Assembly: GCA_002633025.1 (NCBI GenBank)
Contig: NMRB01000410.1
Coordinates: forward strand, 244,780-308,779
Length of the DNA stretch: 64,000 nt
Direction of reading: 5' to 3'
Source: Notospermus geniculatus
Lineage: Eukaryota; Nemertea; Pilidiophora; Heteronemertea; Lineidae
Part shown: positions 32,128-44,640 of the stretch, piece by piece
Layout: the number at the start of each line of letters is the position of its first letter
Position numbering within the stretch: position 1 is the stretch's first letter
Position numbers and translations under genes: made by a program
Notes under the pieces: generated by a model
Seen by the model: the letters and a program-made list of their open reading frames with translations, nothing else
What the model was told of the DNA's origin: nothing
Databases searched by the model: none

Positions 32128-34015
32128 GTGGGCACTACGTCCCGTAATAACTGATTTTGGCAAGGTATCCCTGGTGCGTTTGCTTCATTCAACTGTAGTG
32201 CAAGGAACGACACCCATGGGTAACTGCCAAAGGGCCCCAACATTATTGAGAGTACATACTTGTTCATACAAGGTGCTTTTGCATCAGCTGAAGGGTGGGG
32301 TACTTCACATGTTTCATTTTTTCTCGAAACACGCTTGATTGGACGCGAAACTTTGTAGGCCTACATTCCACGAACAACTCTACAGTAATTTCAATATAGT
32401 GTGATCGCGGACTGGCCACCAGGAGGCGTGAACAACGAAAGTTAACCATGCATTGCATGCCGATAACGAACTGTAAATGAAACCAATCGAAATGAATTGT
32501 CAGATATTGTGCTCGGCCCAAACCTGCTACCTGCTAAATTTGGATTGATAGTCGAATTTCTCGTCCTTGGTGAACACGTGATCCAAATAATGTCCGTCGC
32601 TCCACCTTCCGAGCAAAATTCAAATTACTTAATGGGTATACCTTGAATTTTGGCGAATTGGTTTAAATTGTGGTGACCTTTTCGAAATCTGTGGTCCTAT
32701 GAAATCAACCGTTGCCCTATCCAGGATATTTCACAAGGATTAGTTTTCAGATCCTCGTTTTGAGGAACGAACCGATGAAATCGTCAGATTTTGAGAATGG
32801 CAGCGATTCGAAGTCGTTCTGTGATCTAAACCTTCCTATTGTCTTTCGTTTACGTACTTGGCTTTGTACGCATGTTGTACGTCAGCAAAAACTGGAAACA
32901 GCGGTACCGTATCGACCTTCGACAAGCTGCATGGTTGGGCAACACTTCGTATTTATTAGTAACTCAGTGTACTAAAACACGTAGTCTTTGATTTCTTTGA
33001 CATATTGATACCGTATGCTTTGTGTTAGCATAAAACGCGAGGGGTTCGCATGACACCTCGGTCAAATAAATGCGTGTATCGGTTGTACTTTGAAAACTTT
33101 TTTGCAAATATCTTTTACATGTAAATTATAAGTGGCTGATATGATTTTGTTTTATGTCGATGATTGTATGCTGTATTTAAATGCAGAGTGGATACTCGCG
33201 CGTGTACCAGTACTCTCACGCGGAGCCGAGTTCAACAACTTAATGGGCCTTTCGCAAAATAAAGAGGTCATCTTCTGGGCATCTCCAGTGCGGTAGAAGC
33301 AGCTTAGCAATTTGTTGGCCCGTATTTTAGAAAGCTCCTCAACGTAAAGGAGTTCCTCAAGGCTATCGTTCTCCTGTTTAGAACAATAGTCTTGAGGTAC
33401 TCCTGAAAACGTTGAGGAGCATTCTAAAATGGCCGGGGCTTATTTGCACAGCATGCTGTGTAAATATGCAACTTCGGCTCTCCGCACCATACTGACGTAT
33501 CTATTTTCAGTTTTCAGAGAATACATTGTATACTAAAATACTTTTATAAACCAAGTTATCTGAAAAATAGTAACTTAGGCCGAAATTCTCATTACATGTA
33601 TATATATATATTAATGTCCCATTAAAATATATTAATGAGAATTTCGCCCTAAGTTACTATTTTTCAGATATTTTATCTCCACACTTTTTATTTCAATTAT
33701 TTCAATCAAGTTTATCTATGGCTGAAAATAGAGCGAGATCTGTTGCCATTTACAGACTACCTTTGTTTGTCAGTGGTTTCCTAACAGGTCGACAGAACGA
33801 AGCTAATAATGCACTGTAGCTGAGAGGAAGAAAGTATATATATGGTTCAGTTATATTTATTTCCCGACAAAGGATGACTGTGTACTGACGTTGTTCGTAG
33901 ATTTCGCCTTCCGTGGCAGACTTTTGCCGAGGAAGTAGAAAGTCGATGATGAACTAGAGGGATTGGAGACTACCATCCTGAGACTCAGGTCATTTCACTC
34001 GGCCATCGCCTCCCT
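32128..34015. other. Shared intergenic DNA between X2 and Y2
   Basis: Matches 18940-20779. It contains a complete hairpin at about 33317-33440 (AAGCTCCTCAACG... with complement) that is truncated in copy 1, and the TAGTAACTTAGG foldback at about 33555-33670. No exon seen. Confidence 0.6.
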
Positions 34016-34018
34016 TAA

Positions 34019-34524
34019 GGCCCGTCTACACGATCATACATTTGTTCAAAACAGTCAAGGGAGTAAGAAATAAAAGTGGAAAATATTAAGAAGTGGGAAA
34101 TTTTGGAATTTTGCGTGAATTTTTTCAATTTCTCAAAATGGACGAAAATTTTTTCCCATTTTGAGAAATTTTCTTGAAATGACATGACATTTCGTCTGAT
34201 TTTTCGGGCGATATTTCTCAAAATTGGAAAAAATTTTCGTCCATTATTAGAAATTGAAAAAATTCACGGACAATTCCAAAATTTCCCACTTCTTATTTTC
34301 CACTTTTGTTTCTTACTCCCTATGATGATGAATGATGATGACCAAGCTTGTTGTGGATTTCCATCTACACAATGCAGCTAAAAGTTTGAACATCATCATA
34401 CGTGTTGGATGCTATTCAAGCTTGTTGGGAAAACGGTCCACACCGATCATACATTTGTCCATGAACATCGTCATACAAATGTATGATGATGTTTTGAACA
34501 AATGTATGATCGTGTAGACGGGCC
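34019..34524. mobile_element. GGCCCGTCTACACG MITE with nested hairpin
   Basis: Ends GGCCCGTCTACACGATCATA and complement, with left flank TAA (34016-34018). About 34068-34320 is a second foldback (GGGAGTAAGAAATAAAAGTG arm and complement) nested inside, which is missing from the related element at 21360-21631. Confidence 0.75.
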
Positions 34525-34998
34525 TTTGAGGTCGACGTAGGAGATACGTCTGAATGACCCTGTATTGAGAGGCTGGGAGACTACAGGTATGCTCGCCGTA
34601 CACGGTCAAACTTTTCATACGATTGACGGGAAATTCGGCCTCGTTGGTGGTAAAGACAATAGGAGCTGTCAGCGAGTTGACCAATAGGTGTCACAACCGC
34701 CCAATTCAGTGCATATAGCGGACCCAGTCATTATTGATCGAGCAGCAGTCACGTAGATTTTCCTGTACATTGGTCCGCTAGAACTTTGCTGCCATCTGTT
34801 GGCAATATGCGCGGCTGACTGCTCCTAGGAGCAATGGACCTTGTACCAAAAATTTAATCTGCATTTCAACTTGCTTCTTTATTTGAATTTGGTGAAAATT
34901 CTGAAGAGAATTTTACCAGCAAGTGAAGTCGCGGACGCCGCATGATCGGAGAATCATAAAATCATCGGCTAGCAAGGACGCCCCCTATCGCCTCGAAA

Positions 34999-37900
34999 AT
35001 GACCAATATCACGATGGATGGAGGCGAAATAACCAGATATATGACCATCAGTCAATTTCCCGTCGATAATTCTTGGTTGATGCTGTTAGCGTTCAAGTAC
35101 ATGACAAGGATCGGATCTATATTGATAATCTTACTCGGGTTGCCTGGCAACGTAATGGCGTTCCTGGTTGCTACGAAACCAAGTAACCGAAACCAGTCGA
35201 TGTGCACCTATATGGCTGGTTTGGCCCTGGCCGACAATTTCGCCATCATTCATTTTATTTACCATGCTTACATGACATTTTGGTTGACCGGCGAGCAAAT
35301 CCCAAACCAGGAACTGGCGTATAAGTAAGTAGTACATGTAACAGTAGCCACGTGTACCCGCGGGCTTCCCCCGTATACCCCATCACCCCTTTCCTGGTCA
35401 TTATACATGTAGCTCGTTACTTTACCCGATACCTGCCATCCTGTGAATTTGGTAAGGAACTGAGGAATGAACTAGTTCTCCTATGCCGTAAATTAGTTCC
35501 TAGTACAATAGCCATTAGGGAGGTTTCCAAATCTGACGAAAAACGAAGTACGAAATACGAAATTCAACTTCATTTCCAGGACCTAATGTATTTCTTGGGA
35601 TGGTTGGTACCACAAATGTCTCTGGTGTCAGTGCGTCTTTTAGCCTATCATGTAAGACCGAGAGAGTTATGGTGCATCTTGCATTTTTAAATTTTCACTT
35701 CGTAAGTACGAAATGGAAACGAAAGATAAATTTCAAAGTTTAATATATACCATCCCTCTGTCGGTCTAATGTCATACGCTAAAAGACGCTCATGCAGCAG
35801 GAGATATTTGTTGTACCAACCATTTCCTGAGATACATAAAATCATGGACATGATGGAGGTGAAGTCCAATTTCGTGTTTCGTCAGATTTGAAACCTCACT
35901 AATAGCCAATATGTGACCCGGCACAGCAAAATGAGTCGGAAGTCGCACAGAAGAAGACCGAAGGTGGAACCAGACAGCAACCACAGAAATCGATGAAGTC
36001 AAATTTCACAATGGGCGGACAATCCTGAAATCAGCGAACCGTTGGTGTCACCTTGGACATGTTGGGTCTTCTTATGTGCGCATTCCGACTCTCATTTTGT
36101 CGTGCCGGGTCACATATAGTACCTTAAAGGGACTAGGAAAATTTTTTCAAGCTTCGGTTATTACAAAATGCTAGTCTTTCATGATAAATTCCCACCGTCA
36201 ATTCACTTTTTCAATTAAGTGTTAATTACTGGCACCCAGACAAATCAGTTATCACCACACCGTGGAGCATTCACCACGTCACTGGGAACCTAATCAACAT
36301 AATAGAGTACAAGCTCGCTCCATACAATACATACAGCGATCGGTTCCCAGTGACGTGGTGAATTGCTCCATGGTGTGGTGATGACTGATTTGTCTGGGTG
36401 CCAGTAATTAACACTTGATTGAAAAAGTGAATTGACGGTGGGAATTTACCATGAAAGAGCATTTTGTAATAACCGAAGCTTGAAAAAATTTTCCTAGTCC
36501 CTTTAAAGGTGCTCTAGTTCAAATTGTAAACATTACGGTTTGTTTATTTACATGGTTGATTATAATAGTTATTTTTCCTCGGACAGGTGGCAGCACCGTG
36601 TATACCAAAACATTAATGTTATCTATTTTTATATCTATCTTGATAAATATTCTTGTAACTGAAATATATTTATGATTTTACACTCAAAAAGCAAACAAAA
36701 AGTTGTGAAAGGCGAGATTTAATTCGATTTTATCTGATTTGTTAGTACCAGAAGTTGACAATAGGTGGCACACCGTAATGTTTACAATTCGAACTAGAGT
36801 ACCTTTAAGTGAGAATCGGTGAATTTGATTGGCAATTACGTATCATGTGCCGATGTAACATGGCGCCCACCATGGCAGGGACTGAAATATCACTTGGGAT
36901 TACATTTCAGTTTGAATGTCACTGTAGTTTCAGATCCTACCGCCAGGCGGACTACATGTAGATAGAAGTCGGTCGCGCGTAAGGTCGGGAACTAGTCGAT
37001 GGTATTCTGTCTGTTTCCAACTTGAGATTCAGTGGTCAGGGGCGGATACAGAGAGGGGGGTTCTGGGGGTTGGAACCCCCCACGGCGACCAAAGATAACA
37101 TTTTTTATCGCTAAACATAAAACATCTCGCTTGTAGCGTAGCGCCCGCCGTGTCTCTGATGTAATCATCGTGATACAATCATTGCATCGATATTCAACGA
37201 AACTCTTTCCCCCTGCCTGGAACAACATATTGCATTATGTACCCTTGCACTATTTCGAAATGTCTAGGAGGTGTGGAAAACGACTTTCGCAACCTCAGAT
37301 CCCGGGAAATCGCGTCTCAGACCTTCTATTTTTTAAAATTTCCCTGGGGGATCTCCCCCAGACCCCCGCCTAATCGGCGCCGGCCGTGAAGCGAGTCCAG
37401 AGGCCCCTACTTGCACAACCCACCCCTCAAGAAAATCCTGGATCCGCTCCTGGTGGTGTGGCATCCACATAGTGTGCTTTGGGAGATATTGGCATATTCC
37501 AGATGGCAACTCGGGAATTTGATCCTCTACTTTTGCCACCTGTAAAGTGGCAACATCTCTCTAGGTACTTTACAGTAGCATTGTTTCATCTCATTCGTAA
37601 CAAATACATGTATATGATCATCAATTGCACGTACATCAGTGGCAACGCACATGTGCATGCTGTGTAGGCCTACCCTGGTATGATAGGCCTACTTGCATGT
37701 ATATCTCAAATTGCTAACTAGTGTGTCTGATTTTTTGCGCATTTTCATTTCCATTTAGGTTTCTTTATTTCTTGACTAACGCCGGTGGTATCACGTCGGG
37801 TCTCTTCCTGGCCGAGATGTCCGTTGACCGCGCCATAGCAGTCTGGGCTCCGATGAAGGCGGCCATCTTGTGCAGCCCGTCACGTGCCAAGAAGGTCATG

Positions 37901-38945
37901 GCCATAACGGCATTGTTTGCGTTTGTATGCGAGATACAATTGTTCTGGGTCATGGCGTACAGCATTGATGAAAGAACAGGTAAATAAATTGCAATACAAA
38001 AGTGTATTGAATCAGTGTAAATATGACAACTCTATGCAGACTGTCAAGCTGGTTTGTCGTTGTGATTCGGTGACCAAACAGTTGGTGATAGTTTGCAGAG
38101 TGATTGCAGAGTCTGATATACATACCAAAAGGGCTTCAGTACCCTTAGTTCGAATCCTGTCCCTCATCGTCACCCGCCAGAGTGCCGAGACAGAGAGGTC
38201 TTCAGATCTGCCGAGCGATTAGAAAGAAATGTCTCAATGAGAATGCGTTGACAACAACATTGACATTTTTTTCTGAAACCTCTGTATGTAGCATAAAAAA
38301 GATAGGAGGTTAAGCCCCCCCCCTCATAAACAACATGGCATAATGTTCTCCAGCACTGTTCAATCAGGATCACGATGCATCCCGACGATGACAGTCATTT
38401 TATTCCATCCGGTGTCGAATATTCGCACTTTTTTTAAAGGTATGTCTTTGATAGAGTTCGTTACTCCCGAAACTCCTCTTTTTGCCACTCTATCCATGCT
38501 TCATCAACTCCTGGTCGGAACTATGATGCCGTTTCTCATTATCATCGGCTGCAACATCGCCATCATCATCGGCGTGAGACGAGCAGAAGATAAACGTAAA
38601 CAAATGACAGCGACGTCTGGCGGCAATCACGAAAATACGAAATCACGTTTGAGGGAAAGCAAGTACATGATGCGCATGCTCGTGATGGTGAGCCTCGCTT
38701 ACGTTTTTTGTTCCATACCAGTGAGAATGTATGCATTTTATATACAAGTTCCTAGAATCGGTGCCATGTACAACACGGCAGTGATGTACTGGTTTCTGCG
38801 GTACAAAATTGAGTCCTGGGCACTCGGGCTGGTTTGGGAAGTCAACTACGCAGTGAATTTCTATATGTATGCGATTGGCGGAGGGAACAAATTCCGGAAC
38901 GATGCTAAAGAAATATTTTCAAGATGCCGCAGGAAAAAGGCTTGA
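34999..38945 (+). CDS. Class-A-like GPCR Y2, complete, 3 exons (350 aa)
   Basis: Exons 34999-35324 (326 nt), 37759-37979 (221 nt) and 38440-38945 (506 nt), phases 2 and 1. The N-terminus has an NIT sequon. TM1 LPGNVMAFLV, TM2 LALADN, TM3 end MSVDRAIAVW, TM5 MPFLIIIGCNIAIIIG, TM6 FCSIPV, TM7 NFYMY, then NKFRNDAKEIFSRCRRKKA. No cysteines stand at the TM3 start or in ECL2. AATAAA follows at about 38990 and 39054. Intron 1 (2.4 kb) holds two TTAA-flanked MITEs. This is the intact counterpart of Y1, and its exon C is the parent type of the orphan exons at 49.4 and 50.2 kb. Plasma-membrane receptor by homology; ligand unknown. Confidence 0.85.
36128..36502. mobile_element. TTAA-flanked MITE A with ~170-bp inverted arms
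   Basis: 375 bp, ends AGGGACTAGGAAAATTTTTT and complement, TTAA at 36124-36127 and 36503-36506. Y1 keeps the empty TTAA at 23147-23150. It was inserted into the target site of MITE B, so the two elements share a TTAA. Confidence 0.9.
36507..36804. mobile_element. TTAA-flanked MITE B, copy 2
   Basis: Same element as 23151-23445 (AGGTGCTCTAGTTCAAATTG ends). Right TTAA at 36805-36808. Confidence 0.8.
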
Positions 38946-39930
38946 TCTGCTCTTTACATGTATCTAATGATGTTCTCCTCTGGTACACCAATAAAGGGAA
39001 ACACTGATACAAGAAACACGGCAGATGTAGCACTGGTATGGCCTACTATTTTAAAATAAAGCCGGGGACTTCAACCCTGATCTTTTTTAGAACACAGAAT
39101 TCTTTTCATTGTGTTGTGATTGTTCTCTGCCTGTTGGCCAACGTACAAAATTCGAAACCTCTTTACAACTTAAACAGGACAAATAAAAATAATAATAATT
39201 TATTATTAAACGCGCTTTCCATCAAAAGATCTCGAAGCTCTGTACAAAATGGTCAGTTAAAAGAATTGATATTTACAGTACAAACGCCCCCTCAAAAAAC
39301 CTACGCTACAAAATTTGAAACTTCGTTGCAACTTAAACAAGAGACAGCCGCAACGCCTCCTCAAAAAATCTATGCTGCAATTATAGTTAAATTAAAGATA
39401 TCTGAGCAACTTGCAGGAAGAAATGTGAATAAGAAAGAAATGGTTGAATACACGTATTTGATTTCCACTCTATAAACACTGCCCTGTAGTACGAACTTTG
39501 TCACGGAATAACTTCCTGGTCGTGTGGTACTTCGGTCTGTTGCCGCTCACAACGCGACGCTAAACACCTTCGATCTTCAGACGGCAGGCTCATGAAATAT
39601 GAAGGCGTCTGCTTACATTCAGGAAGCAACAACTGGGCTTGTGCATTTCTGGATTGAAACAAGTACAGCTGTTTTCGTCTTGTGAATGGATAAGCAGTGA
39701 ACCCCGGTCGCGTCCACCATCCAGCCAGTAGGATATCTTGGTTGAAGCTGATGGATGGGGCATTTCATAAATCAACATCACAGACACTACGGTACGGGTT
39801 GACACGCATTGCATTCTCGTAGTGTACGCGATTCGTGACCGTTCGCATTGGTGCCAGTTATAGTCTAGTTACTTTGGGAAATAAGCGATTCCTGAAGTGA
39901 CACGAGGTAAATGGCCTTAGGTCAGTGTCA
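38946..39930. other. 3' flank of Y2
   Basis: Polyadenylation-type AATAAA, then 70-bp subrepeats (CAACTTAAACAAGAGACAGC and CCCCCTCAAAAAA words) and the family flank shared with 25.5-27 kb, 50.9-51.7 kb and 56.2-56.9 kb. An open stretch at 39038-39475 is caused by the subrepeats and is not conserved as a frame in the other copies. Confidence 0.55.
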
Positions 39931-39933
39931 TAA

Positions 39934-40371
39934 GGGCCATTTAGACGACAGGCAAAAATCCACGTGCGATGCGATCCGATTGTGGTTCAAAACTCGCGTG
40001 TAAACGCTACCCAATATGGTCTAATGCGGTCCAATGTGGATTTAAAATGAACTACCGATTTTGCTTGTCCCGAATCCACATTCGACGGCATTAGACCATA
40101 TTGGACCACATACGACCAGATTAAAATTCTCGTCTAAACGCAAATGAGACCCGAATCCGGATTCATCCTATCTGCGTGCATGCGCATTGATGTGGCTTTC
40201 TTCCTCCGATAACCGCGCTCGCTGTGGAGAGTTCCACAAGGATAATTTGAAGTCGAAATGTCATGCGTGTGTAAAAGCTACCCAAAAATTTGGAACACAT
40301 CCGGTACAGAATGTGGGTCGATCGGATCGAATCTGAATGTGTTTTTTATGGCTTGGTCGTCTAAACGGCCC
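39934..40371. mobile_element. GGGCC...GGCCC MITE with TAA duplication
   Basis: 438 bp, ends GGGCCATTTAGACGACAGGC and (right) GTCGTCTAAACGGCCC, flanked by TAA at 39931-39933 and 40372-40374. The other segmental copy reads GTCATAATAATCTAATG at 27107-27123, the exact empty site. A Harbinger/Tourist-like assignment is inferred from the TAA duplication and the ends. Confidence 0.92.
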
Positions 40372-41123
40372 TAATAATCTAATGCCCCATATCCATCCCC
40401 TCTACAGCACATACAATAACGGATTAAAGCGAATGGCTTGCGGGGTTTTGGTGGTACCTCCCATAGAGAGTGAATCTCGCCTCCAGGCAAAGCCGTGCTC
40501 CAGCCATATGCAAAACCTGTGCACATATGCGAACGTAAAAACTGGGGACGAGGTTCTATAAAATTTGCTAAAATGGGTTAATGACGTTTTCAAATTCAGT
40601 CGGTCAAAATGTACATCTTGTGCTATTCACATTGATATTGAAGCGGCGGATTATGCAGAATACGCCTCCGAAGTTTGGCTGTCTAATGCATTTCCCTTTA
40701 GACTAAAATCCTTCTTTCGCCTTTTTCTCAAAATGGTGCTTGATATTGAGGACCAACTGTCATGGCGCCCCAACTGAATCAAAACAAACACCCCGAGCCA
40801 TTTGCTTTAAGCGTTAACGGCTTTAATCCCGTGACGAACAATACAGGCTGTCATGGGAAAGAGCAATCTATATATTCTGTTCCACCTACACACCTACACA
40901 AAGCCGACATGAAAAAATCTTGGCCACTGAAGGGAGTTCTTCTGATGGTTAGGTTCTTGTTACTGTCTGATGAAGTTTGGATCCGACTGTTCGGATGAAA
41001 AGATCGAGTCCACGAAGTTCTATTTTGTCTCTTTTTTTCTCTGATTGGATGTTAATCCATGTTTGACACAAAGGCATTGTGGTACTCGACTTTTCACTGA
41101 TGCCAAAACAGAGTTTAATCGGG

Positions 41124-42689
41124 ATGGAAAAAATAGATTCAACCGGAAACGTGACAATCAGCCATGTTCCGGCTGATGAATATTTACTGATGCAGCTCGT
41201 GTTCAAGTACTCGACACAAATTTGGTCAATATTCGTGATCGCTCTCGGGTTGCCTAGCAACGCTATGGCATTCCTGGTTGCTACGAAACGAAGTAACCGA
41301 AACCAATCGACGTGTACCTACATGGCTGGTTTAGCCGTCGCCGACAACTTTGTGCTCGTCAATTTTATTTTTCAATCCTATCTCTTTTTCTGGCTGAGAG
41401 GGGATGTTCTTCCAAACCAGGAACTGGCGTTTAAGTGAGTATTACAGAGATAGAAATTGCTGCACATGTTCGTGGGATACCGACACAATATCAGCAGTGC
41501 TAGTAAAATGGATCAAGTGGCGTCCGTCCGTCGGTCGGTCAATCGGTCGGTGCGTCCGTCCGTCCATCCATCCATCACGAAGACAAATTCAAGAACTAAT
41601 GCGCAAGGTTCTATATTTACAAACAAAGTATGTCTCTTTTTATTTTTGGCTACGGAAACAATAGGCTTTCATATTACCTGGCCTACTCCGGTGGTATCAC
41701 CTCGGGTCTCTTCCTGGCCGAGATGTCCGTTGACCGCGCCATAGCCGTCTGGGCTCCGATAAAGGCGGCCATCTTGTGCAGCCCGTCACGTGCTAAGAAG
41801 GTCATGACTACGACGGCATTCTTCGCATTTTTATGCAACATTCAGCTATTTTGGATCAAATCGTACAGTATTGAAAAAAGGACAGGTATGTGTTCAAAAT
41901 AATTTTTGCCAAACTTCACAAGCTGTAGAATGTAGGCTAAATTACTTTGGGCATGTACTGTACCTCTCGTGTCGTGAGATAATGGGGCCGCTAGTCGCAT
42001 CAACAACAACGACAAAAGAATGTACGGTCCTGTTCAAAAATTCATGGACTCCAGTTTCCTTCCTTCTGTAACAATGTCTCCAGTTTGAAGATTGCGAAAA
42101 ATGTCAGTAGATAATCTTTGCCCAGTTTGATTGATTGGTTGATTTAGACCATCAGAATGTCTGAAAACTCGAAATATTTCTTCAAGGTATGGCTGTGCTG
42201 GGCTGGAAGATGCAGGAAGCTCCCGTTTTTGTCACCCTTTCTATGAATCATCAGCTCATAGTCGGAACAATCATGCCCTTTTTCGTTATTATCGGCTGCA
42301 ACATCGCCATCATCGTCGGCGTCACACGAGCAGAAAACAAACGTAAACAAATCGCAGCGACGTCTGGTGGCAACCAAGGAAGTAAGAAATCACGTGATAG
42401 TGAAAGCAAGTACATGGTGCGCATGCTCGTGATGGTCAGTCTTGCTTACGTTTTTCTTTCAATACCGTTGAGACTATACGATGCACATCATACGATCCCT
42501 TTCATAAGTGCTATGTACAACCTGTCGGAATTGTATTGGTTTCTACGATTGAAGATTGAGTACTGGACACTTTATTTCCTATGGAGTTTGAATTATGCAG
42601 TTAATTTTTACGCGTATATGATTGGAGGAGGAAGCAAAATTCGGAACGATGCGAAAGAAATCATTGGTTCGCTCTGTCATTGGAGTTAG
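41124..42689 (+). CDS. Class-A-like GPCR Z2, complete, 3 exons (344 aa)
   Basis: Exons 41124-41434 (311 nt), 41665-41885 (221 nt), 42187-42689 (503 nt), phases 2 and 1. Start MEKIDSTGNVT (NVT sequon) chosen because V begins there with no alternative; an upstream in-frame ATG at 41100 would add 8 residues. N46 in TM1 (LPSNAMAF), D74 in TM2 (AVADN), D127-R128 at the TM3 end (VDRAIAVW), TM5 MPFFVIIGCNIAIIVG, TM6 FLSIPL, TM7 NFYAY, helix-8-like SKIRNDAKEI, C-terminus LCHWS. No ECL disulfide cysteines. Introns are very short (230 and 301 nt). About 90 bp upstream of the start is conserved in Z1 and Z3, and may hold the promoter or 5' UTR. Confidence 0.85.
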
Positions 42690-42999
42690 GTCCGTGCTTT
42701 CTGCAACAAAGCTAGGCCCTTGTTTTGGAAGCGGTGGAGTAGGGCCGTTTTTTCAATCTTATCTTGTTTTTTGGCTGAGAGAGGGGGTGCTTTTCGAAAC
42801 CAGGAACTGACGTTAAAGTAAGTTAGTACTTTCTATTAGCAGACGGCTCCTTTATCGGACATCGTAGATATACCTGACGACCGATGTTGGCGGCAGGGAT
42901 GAACAGAAAACGTATTCATCCACCCTCCGCAGGTTTAGACACATAAGTCTGGCATCCTTACGCAGTGATAACCATTCGTTTGCCATCAACTGACCCAAT

Positions 43000-43154
43000 T
43001 TCGAATCTGGGGATCGGAAACGCTGGCGTGCTGCAGTACTGCTGAACAAAACGGCTGGCTGTGCAAGACTAGCCCAGTGTGAGAGAGCGGAGACCGACGG
43101 CCGAGCTCGATTATTCAAGGTACCGCCCACAAATTAGGCTACTGCGAGTCTTGC
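43000..43154. repeat. Dispersed repeat R1, copy 1
   Basis: TTTCGAATCTGGGGATCGGA to GCGAGTCTTGC, nearly identical to 46987-47146. It contains internal inverted GCAAGACT / AGTCTTGC words. Here it abuts the duplicated piece of exon C. Confidence 0.85.
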
Positions 43155-43490
43155 ACAAATCGCAGCGACGTCTGGTGGCAACCAAGGAAGTAAGAAATCA
43201 CGTGATAGTGAAAGCAAGTACATGGTGCGCATGCTCGTGATGGTCAGCCTCGCTTACGTTTTTCTTTCAATACCGTTGAGACTATACGATGCACATCATA
43301 CGATCCCTTTCATAAGTGTTATGTACAACCTGTCGGACTTGTATTGGTTTCTACGATTGAAGATTGAGTACTGGACTCTTTATTTCCTATGGAGTTTGAA
43401 TTATGCAGTTAATTTTTACGCGTATATGATTGGATGAGGAAGCAAAATTCGGAATGATGCGAAAGAAATCATTGGTTCACTCTGTCATTG
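43155..43490 (+). pseudogene. GPCR exon C relic (TM6-TM7) behind Z2
   Basis: Encodes QIAATSGGNQGSKKSRDSE through TM6 and TM7 (NFYAYMIG), then TGA at 43433-43435 where Z2 has GGA, followed by the rest of the C-terminus in frame. It lacks TM5 and an acceptor. A by-product of the 810-bp tandem duplication. Confidence 0.88.
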
Positions 43491-43806
43491 GAGTTAGGTC
43501 CGTGCTTTCTGCAACAATAAAGCTAGGCCCTTGTTTTAGAAGCGGTGGTGTAGGGTCGTTTTTTCAATCTTATCTTGTTTTTTGGCTGAGAGGGGGGTGC
43601 TTTTCGAAACCAGGAACTGACGTTAAAGTAAGTTAGAACTTTCTATTAGCAGACGGCTCCTTTATCGGACATCGTAGATATACCTGACGACCGATGTTGG
43701 CGGCAGGGATGAACAGAAAACGTATTTATCCACCCTCCGCAGATTTAGACACATAAGTCTGGCATCCTTACGCAGTGATAACCATTCTTTTGCCATCAAC
43801 TGACCC

Positions 43807-44316
43807 ACTGTGTCGTTCCACCAAACGTAAGCCTATACTGCGGGCACCCGTACCCAGTATGTCTGACCAAGGCCTCTTCGAGTTTCTGTTAATTCAGTTT
43901 TCAGAAGAAGGTATAGAAGGACCCCTCGCAGACTGTCCTAAGTAAAATATTTTGAAAACACCCGATAGTGTGTGTGTGTATGGTTAACATCCTTCTGAAA
44001 TCAACTAAGGTTCCTCCCTTCAACACTATCAGGCCAAGTTCCAGAACTACCATGTTGTTGAAATCTAGGCAAATTCGAATTTCGCTAACGTGGAAGTTAT
44101 GGACCAAGTCAATTCTTTAGTTACTATATCTACTTTTATTATAGAAACACAACGTTTCAACCAGTGTACCCTGGCCGTAGTCCTGTGTACAAGTGAATAG
44201 CACATGAGGAGAGAAAGCATTTAAATACCACACTGTTTTTTAAGCATTTAGACAAAAGTCCAAGGGATAACTTGTGGACCCACAGGCTATGTCAGCTAAC
44301 TGTCCAGTTTGGCAAT
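43807..44316. other. Intergenic, Penelope-like element tail
   Basis: No gene seen. The ATAGAAACACAACGTTTCAA region near 44150 and the downstream DNA probably belong to the element whose coding end lies at 44317-44640. A GTTGTTGAAATCTAGGCAAA stretch at about 44054 recurs at 54749. Confidence 0.45.
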
Positions 44317-44640
44317 TTAATTGTAGGCATTAGGTATGACAAGTCCAGAATCTCTGTTGAGGCTAGGTTGGTGTCGTTTGATTTGGATGGCTTCTCTGAG
44401 TTTTCTGTTGTAATCTTTGTCCAGCCGGGAATTGAGGATCTCTGTATCCTCCCAGACGATTGAGTGTCCGAAGTTTGCACAGTGTTCATGCACAGCAGAT
44501 TTAGGGTTTTTTTGTGCTCTGAAATCCTTGTGCTCATGGGGCGTTTAGTTTCACCAACATAACATTCACCACAAGAACACGTTAATTTATACACAACACT
44601 GTAACGTTTTTTAGTGTGGCCCGTGTGCCAGTGTGCCACC
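44317..44640 (-). pseudogene. Penelope-like element endonuclease end, frameshifted
   Basis: VVYKLTCSCGECYVGETKRP is a GIY-YIG core variant (YVG) with a CxC lead-in, then STRISEHKK. A run of seven A near 44507-44513 shifts the frame. The continuing frame reads AVHEHCANFGHSIVWED and ends KRHQPSLNRD ... stop at 44317. A different element from the one at 9-10.8 kb. One frameshift makes this copy inactive unless it is a sequencing error in the homopolymer. Confidence 0.7.

Larger units (their letters stand above)
30514..42690. repeat. Segmental duplication, copy 2 (X-Y-Z block)
   Basis: Direct repeat of 17322-30111 containing X2, Y2 and Z2. Private insertions include MITEs at 31457, 34019, 36128 and 39934. 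Unlike copy 1 it has complete Y and Z genes but has lost X exon C. Confidence 0.85.
42347..43806. repeat. ~810-bp tandem duplication over the end of Z2
   Basis: 42347-42996 and 43155-43806 match closely. Each unit has the TM6-TM7 part of exon C, a decayed exon A 3' end (CAATCTTATCTTGTTTTTTG to CAGGAACTGACGTTAAAGTAAG, at about 42750-42822 and 43560-43630) and 170 bp of common DNA. A 155-bp repeat (43000-43154) separates the units. Confidence 0.88.

Noticed and set aside
39038-39475. 145-codon frame downstream of Y2
   Set aside because: Consists of in-frame 70-bp subrepeats in the shared 3' flank; the other three copies break the frame.
42735-42825. Independent small gene after Z2
   Set aside because: It is a decayed 3' end of a receptor exon A (CAGGAACTGACGTTAAAGTAAG), repeated once at 43560.
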